64,000 nucleotides of DNA, from NCBI RefSeq assembly GCF_023159225.1, contig NC_063177.1, forward strand, positions 14,594,673-14,658,672. Reading direction: 5' to 3'. Source of the stretch: Perognathus longimembris pacificus (taxonomy: Eukaryota; Chordata; Mammalia; Rodentia; Heteromyidae). Shown piece after piece: positions 60,025 through 64,000 of the stretch. Position numbers and translations under genes: made by a program. Numbering within the stretch: the stretch's first letter is position 1; every line of letters begins with the position of its first letter. A model generated the notes under the pieces. It searched no databases. It was not told the DNA's origin and was given only the letters and a program-made list of their open reading frames with translations.

Positions 60025-60258
60025 TGTTTTTAGCCAGTCATGGCACTTGAACTTTGGGCCTAGGCACACTGTCCCTGACCTCCTTTTGCTCAAGACTAGT
60101 GCTCGACCACTTGAGCCACACTGCGTATTCTGGCTTTTTCTATGATTAATTGGAGATAAGAGGACTTTCCTGCCTGGGCTTGCTTTGAACTGTGACCCTC
60201 AGATCTCAGCCTCCTGAGTAGCTAGGATTATAAGTATGAGCCACCATTGCCTGGCTTA
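60025..60258 (-). mobile_element. 7SL-Geo SINE, downstream of COPS3
   Basis: TAGCCAGTCATGGCACTTG start and GAGTAGCTAGGATTATAAG. Confidence 0.78.
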
Positions 60259-60259
60259 A

Positions 60260-60870
60260 AAGCCATGTTTTAAAAGTTAGAGTTAATGTGCGTTTTAGTG
60301 ACCATCTGAATTTAGGATTGTGAGTGCTTAAGAAGCATTTTTGCCCTTTCGTGAGTTCTTGAGAATTCTTTCCTTCTCTTCTTAGAGTTTTATGAAACAA
60401 GTAGCATGCTTTTCTCTTTTTCTTCTTGAAGCACTTCTGGTAAGCTACACAGTTGTATTTGAATTCTGTTCAGGGCCCCCGCCTTGGGTCTTTGGGCCAG
60501 GATTCAGTGTGGAGTGTTTACCAAGTGTGGTCAGAATAAAGCACAACAAATATCTCCCAAAACATGAGGTATTAATTACACAGGAAGGGACTTTATTGTT
60601 GCATTTCCACAAATTTGCAATATGTTCCAATCAATCTGACTCCCTGTATCACTTCTTTTTTAAATTTGGTTTAAAAAAATTTTTTTGAACAGGCTAGGGG
60701 TATAGCTTAGTGCTAGGGAGCTTACCTAGTATGCATGAATAAGAAATGTTTATCTTAATTTTTTCTCATTAAGATCAGTCACTTTTTCAGATGTGTTATA
60801 CATTGCATTATTGTTTATTTTATTGTTTATTATAAATTGCATTGTTTATTTTAATTTTTTATTTATTGCT
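60260..60870. other. Intergenic, mostly unique
   Basis: No gene recognised. A short ID-like piece (GGGTATAGCTTAGTGCTAGG) is at 60700. Confidence 0.45.
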
Positions 60871-61105
60871 GGTCCTGGGGTTTGAACTCAAAGACTAATC
60901 ACTGTCCCTGAGCTTATTTTGCTCAAGGCTAGCACTCTACCACTTGAGCCACGGTGCTACTTCTGGCTTTTTCTGAGTAGTTTATTGGAGAGGGATAATG
61001 AGTCTCACAAACTTTTCTGCCTGGGCTGTCTTCGAATCACAATCCTTAGATCTCAGCTTCTTCAGTATCTAGGATTACAGGAGAGAGCTTCCAGTGACTG
61101 GCTGC
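60870..61105 (-). mobile_element. 7SL-Geo SINE
   Basis: GCTGGTCCTGGGGTTTGAAC start and CAGTATCTAGGATTACAGG. Confidence 0.75.
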
Positions 61106-61221
61106 ATTTTTGCAAGTATATTTATTTTTGGTTCTGAGGCTAGCTAGAATCCAGCTTCTGCAAGTTAAACAAATGGTCTATCACCAGCCATAATCAGTCC
61201 ATCTTTTCTTTTATTATTTTT

Positions 61222-61450
61222 TTTCAGTAGTGGACTCGGGCCTGGAGGCTGTCCTGAGCTCATTCGCTCCTAGCTAGCACTGAGCCACAGCTACACTCCT
61301 GGCTTTTGGGGGGAGGTGGGAAGTGAGGGGGGTAGTTAATTGAAGATAGATAGGAGTCTCATAAACTTTCTGCCTTGGGCTGGCTTCACACCGAGATCCT
61401 TAGTTTCCAGAGTAGCTAGGATTACAGATGTGAGCCACCAGCGCCTGGCT
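61222..61450 (-). mobile_element. 7SL-Geo SINE
   Basis: CAGTAGTGGACTCGGGCC start, TAGTTAATTGAAGATAG linker, GAGTAGCTAGGATTACAG. Confidence 0.75.
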
Positions 61451-61769
61451 TTTCATCATTTTAAAAAGAAAAATCTTAAATCTCCTGAGCTAAGTAGAGG
61501 CCACATTTTGATTCTGTGGCTGCGTTGTGTGCTGTAACTGCTCTGTGTTGCAGTCAGTGAGTGGCAAATAGAACTTTATTTGTAGAGAAGTATACAACCA
61601 TTGGAAATGACCTCAAAGCCAGTAGTATATTGAGCTTCCATTTAAACTCAAATTCTTTGAATTTTATGCTTACAAGTGGCATCATTTATGCTCTCTTCTG
61701 CCTGTATTTAGGAAACAGGAAATATATAAATGGAATTTTGTTTATGAAGTCAGTTAAGAACTGTTTGCT

Positions 61770-61970
61770 GGGGCTGGGGATATGGCCTAGTGGCAAGAGT
61801 GCTTGCCTCATATACATGAAGCCCTGGGTTCAATTCCCCAGCACCACATATACAGAAAATGGACAGAAGGGGCACTGTGGCTCAAGTGGCAGAGTGCTAG
61901 CCTTGAGCAAAAAGAACTCAGGGACAGTGCTCAGGCCCAGAGTCCAAGGCCCAGGACTGGCAACAAAAAA
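61770..61970 (+). mobile_element. IDL-Geo SINE
   Basis: Full copy; AAGAACTGTTTGCT is duplicated (61756 and 61985). Confidence 0.93.
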
Positions 61971-61999
61971 CAAAGCAAATAAAGAAGAACTGTTTGCTT

Positions 62000-62660
62000 G
62001 TTTTGGGTAGTATTTGGGTTTGAACTTAGGGCTTTATGCTTGCTAAGCAGGCTTTTTCCATTTGAACTACAAACCTAGCCCCTTTTTGCTTTTGTTCTTG
62101 AGTTGAGAGTCTCACTTTTTGCTTATCTAGCCTCAACTGGGAATCATTCTAGCTATACTTCCATGTAGCTGGGATACCAGGTATGCACAACTATGCCTAG
62201 CATTTTTCAGCCTTGAGATGTGGGGGTCTTGTGACCTTTTTGCCTGGACTGGGCTTGAATTTGAATCCTCTCCATCTTCCCTCTACTTACAAGGAGGGTT
62301 ACAGGTGTGAGCCATTTGCCTAGCTGCATAGGCATTACTTTTAGATATTTTGAGGTACTAGGGTTTGAACTCCGAACTCCGGCCTCATACTTGATAGGCA
62401 GGCACTGCCTGAGCTATGTTCCTAGATAGCTTTGTGCTTTAGTTTTTTTAAACAGATTCTCACATTGATACCCTGGGCCAGCCGGGACCTTGATCTGGCT
62501 ATTTAAGCTTCTCATAGCTAGGATAATAGGCCACACACAACACAGACCAGTTTTTATTGGTTGAGATGGGGTTCTCAAGAAATTTTCCGCAGAGATAGTC
62601 TCAAACCATAGCCCTAATCTCCATCTCCCAGGTAGCCAGGATAACAGTAGCGAATTACCT
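62000..62660. mobile_element. Cluster of very old ID/B1-type SINE remnants
   Basis: TTTGAACTTAGGGCTTTATGC, GTTACAGGTGTGAGCC and GGTACTAGGGTTTGAACTCC are recognisable phrases; boundaries are lost. Confidence 0.4.
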
Positions 62661-62705
62661 TACTAAGTTATATAGGGCTTTTTTTTAATTTAAAAATTTT
62701 TATTT

Positions 62706-62905
62706 GGGCTGGGGATATGGCCTAGTGGCAAGAGTGCCTGCCTCGGATACACGAGGCCCTAGGTTCGATTCCCCAGCACCACATATACAGAAAACCGCCA
62801 GAAGCGGTGCTGTGGCTCAAGCAGCAGAGTGCTAGCCTTGAGCGAGAAGAAGCCAGGGACAGTGCTCAGGCCCTGAGTCCAAGGCCCAGGACTGGCCAAA
62901 AAAAA
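62706..62905 (+). mobile_element. IDL-Geo SINE, young subfamily
   Basis: It carries CTCGGATACACGAGG, CCTAGGTTCGATT and GAAGCGG, and has an 18-A tail. It is inserted in the T-rich tail of the L1 fragment that follows. Confidence 0.93.
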
Positions 62906-63025
62906 AAAAAAAAAATTATTTTCAAAATGATGTACAAAGAGCTTATAGTTTCATATGTTAGGCATTGGATACATTTCTTTTACTGTTTGTTACCTCCTCC
63001 CTCATTTCCCCCTCCCCCCTTCTAG
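62905..63025 (-). mobile_element. L1 3' end, 5'-truncated
   Basis: In reverse: GGGGGAGGGGG purine stretch, TATGAAACTATAAGCTC and A-rich end, homologous to 40775-40925. Confidence 0.65.
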
Positions 63026-63029
63026 CATA

Positions 63030-63480
63030 AGGCTTTTTATACCAGGGATTGAATTCTGGGCTTCCTTTGCTCTCTTGTTTGGCTTTTGCACTTATGACTA
63101 GCATTCTACTACTTGAGTCACACCTTTACTTCTTCCACTTCTGGTTTTTTGTTTTGTTTTTTTGCCAGTCCTGGGGCTTGAACTCAGGGCCTGAGCACTG
63201 TCCCTGGCTTCTTTTTGCTCAAGGCTAGCACTCTGTCACTTGAGCCACAGAGCCACTTTTGGCTTTTCTATAGATGTGGTGCTGAGGAATCAAACCCAGG
63301 GCTTCATGTATATGAGGCGGGCACTTTACTACTAGGCCATATTCCCAACCCCCCTCCACTTCTGTTTTTTGTTGTTGTTTTGGAAATGAGACTCTTCATT
63401 TGTCTGCTTGGGTTGTTTTGAACTTCAGTCCTCAAATCTCAGCCTCCTGAGTAGCTAGGATTACAGGTGTGAGTCCATGA
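63030..63480 (-). mobile_element. 7SL-Geo SINE split by IDL-Geo
   Basis: Host parts are 63040-63155 and 63353-63480; TCCACTTCTG(G)TTTTTTG is duplicated at the insert edges. Confidence 0.8.
63160..63352 (-). mobile_element. IDL-Geo SINE, nested
   Basis: Full reverse copy ending CCATATTCCCAACCCC. Confidence 0.9.
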
Positions 63481-63594
63481 GTGCTGGGACTGGGGTAGAA
63501 TCTTGACTATTAAAAAAAATAGTGATTCTATTATAGTAACTTTTAAGATATAACTAAAAATATTAGATTTAGTTCTTTAAAAACCAAACATTCC

Positions 63595-63740
63595 TGGGGC
63601 TGGGAATATGGACTAGTGGCCAGAAGTGGTGCTGTGGCTCAAGTGGCAGAGTGCTAGCCTTGAGCAAAAAGAAGCCAGGGACAGTGCTCAGGCCTGAGTC
63701 CAAGCCCCAGGACTGGCCAAAAAAAGAAAAAGAAAAAAAC
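63595..63740 (+). mobile_element. IDL-Geo SINE with deletion of most of the left monomer
   Basis: GGGAATATGGACTAGTGGCCAGAAGTGG joins the first 26 bp of the left monomer to the Geo monomer; about 80 bp are missing between two GTGGC/GGCC matches. Confidence 0.85.
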
Positions 63741-64000
63741 AAAAATTATGAAACTGAGGACTTCCAGTCAGTGAAATGATGTGGCCTAAAGAGAAAGTCC
63801 CAGGTACCCTTTTGCTGCATGAGAGGGTGAGAGTGTGGTGGTAAGGGTATTTTGAAAGCTTCTAAGAAATCTCACTGTGAGACTTCACTTACTTGGTTCT
63901 GGTAGCCTGAAAATACTCCATCAATCTGGATGTTCAGCCATAATTTTAACCTTCTTAGTTCAGGGCTTGTAAGAAGGCAGAAAAACATCAAGAAGTCTCA

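Noticed and set aside
59860..64000. FLCN exons expected by synteny to the right of COPS3
   Set aside because: No CpG island or recognisable folliculin coding sequence is present in the last 4 kb.

Overview
The window is mammalian nuclear DNA, almost certainly from a geomyoid rodent (kangaroo rat, pocket mouse or pocket gopher group). The dominant repeat is a dimeric SINE with a tRNA-Ala/ID-like left monomer and a right monomer that matches the published IDL-Geo family, which is described as restricted to Geomyoidea. Dozens of copies occur in both orientations, so most apparent open reading frames are SINE translations. The species cannot be fixed from the sequence alone.

Three real genes are supported. 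(1) NT5M, mitochondrial 5'(3')-deoxyribonucleotidase, is on the minus strand. Exon 1 (12022-12294), exon 2 (8049-8149) and exon 3 (2547-2607) encode residues 1-145; the last exons lie beyond the left edge. (2) A full-length U3 small nucleolar RNA gene (22200-22415, plus strand) has its own snRNA-type promoter (PSE and DSE) and a plausible 3' box. (3) COPS3, COP9 signalosome subunit 3, is complete on the plus strand: twelve coding exons from 29946 to 59605, all with GT-AG junctions, encoding 423 residues. NT5M and COPS3 are divergent, each starting in a CpG island. This matches the human 17p11.2 neighbourhood, where FLCN would be expected to the right of COPS3; no FLCN exon was recognised before the window ends.

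Layout: 1-12294 is NT5M with SINE-rich introns; 12295-12640 is its CpG island, with a (GGGGC)7 tract and an upstream ORF whose stop overlaps the NT5M start. 12640-29730 is intergenic, holding SINEs, old L1 3' ends, four solo-LTR-like elements (two families) and the U3 gene. 29730-30420 is the COPS3 CpG island. 30000-59860 is COPS3. 59860-64000 is intergenic and repeat-rich.

The SINE layer has a readable history. A second composite SINE, with a 7SL-derived left part joined to the same Geo right monomer (called '7SL-Geo' below; the name is mine), is generally older and is repeatedly interrupted by IDL-Geo copies flanked by target-site duplications. A group of IDL-Geo copies sharing diagnostic changes and long pure A tails looks like the youngest subfamily. 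No CRISPR array, prokaryotic element or new protein-coding system was found. The most notable items are the U3 gene with compensatory stem changes, the NT5M upstream ORF, the chimeric SINE, and a 64-bp alternating pyrimidine-purine tract in a COPS3 intron.
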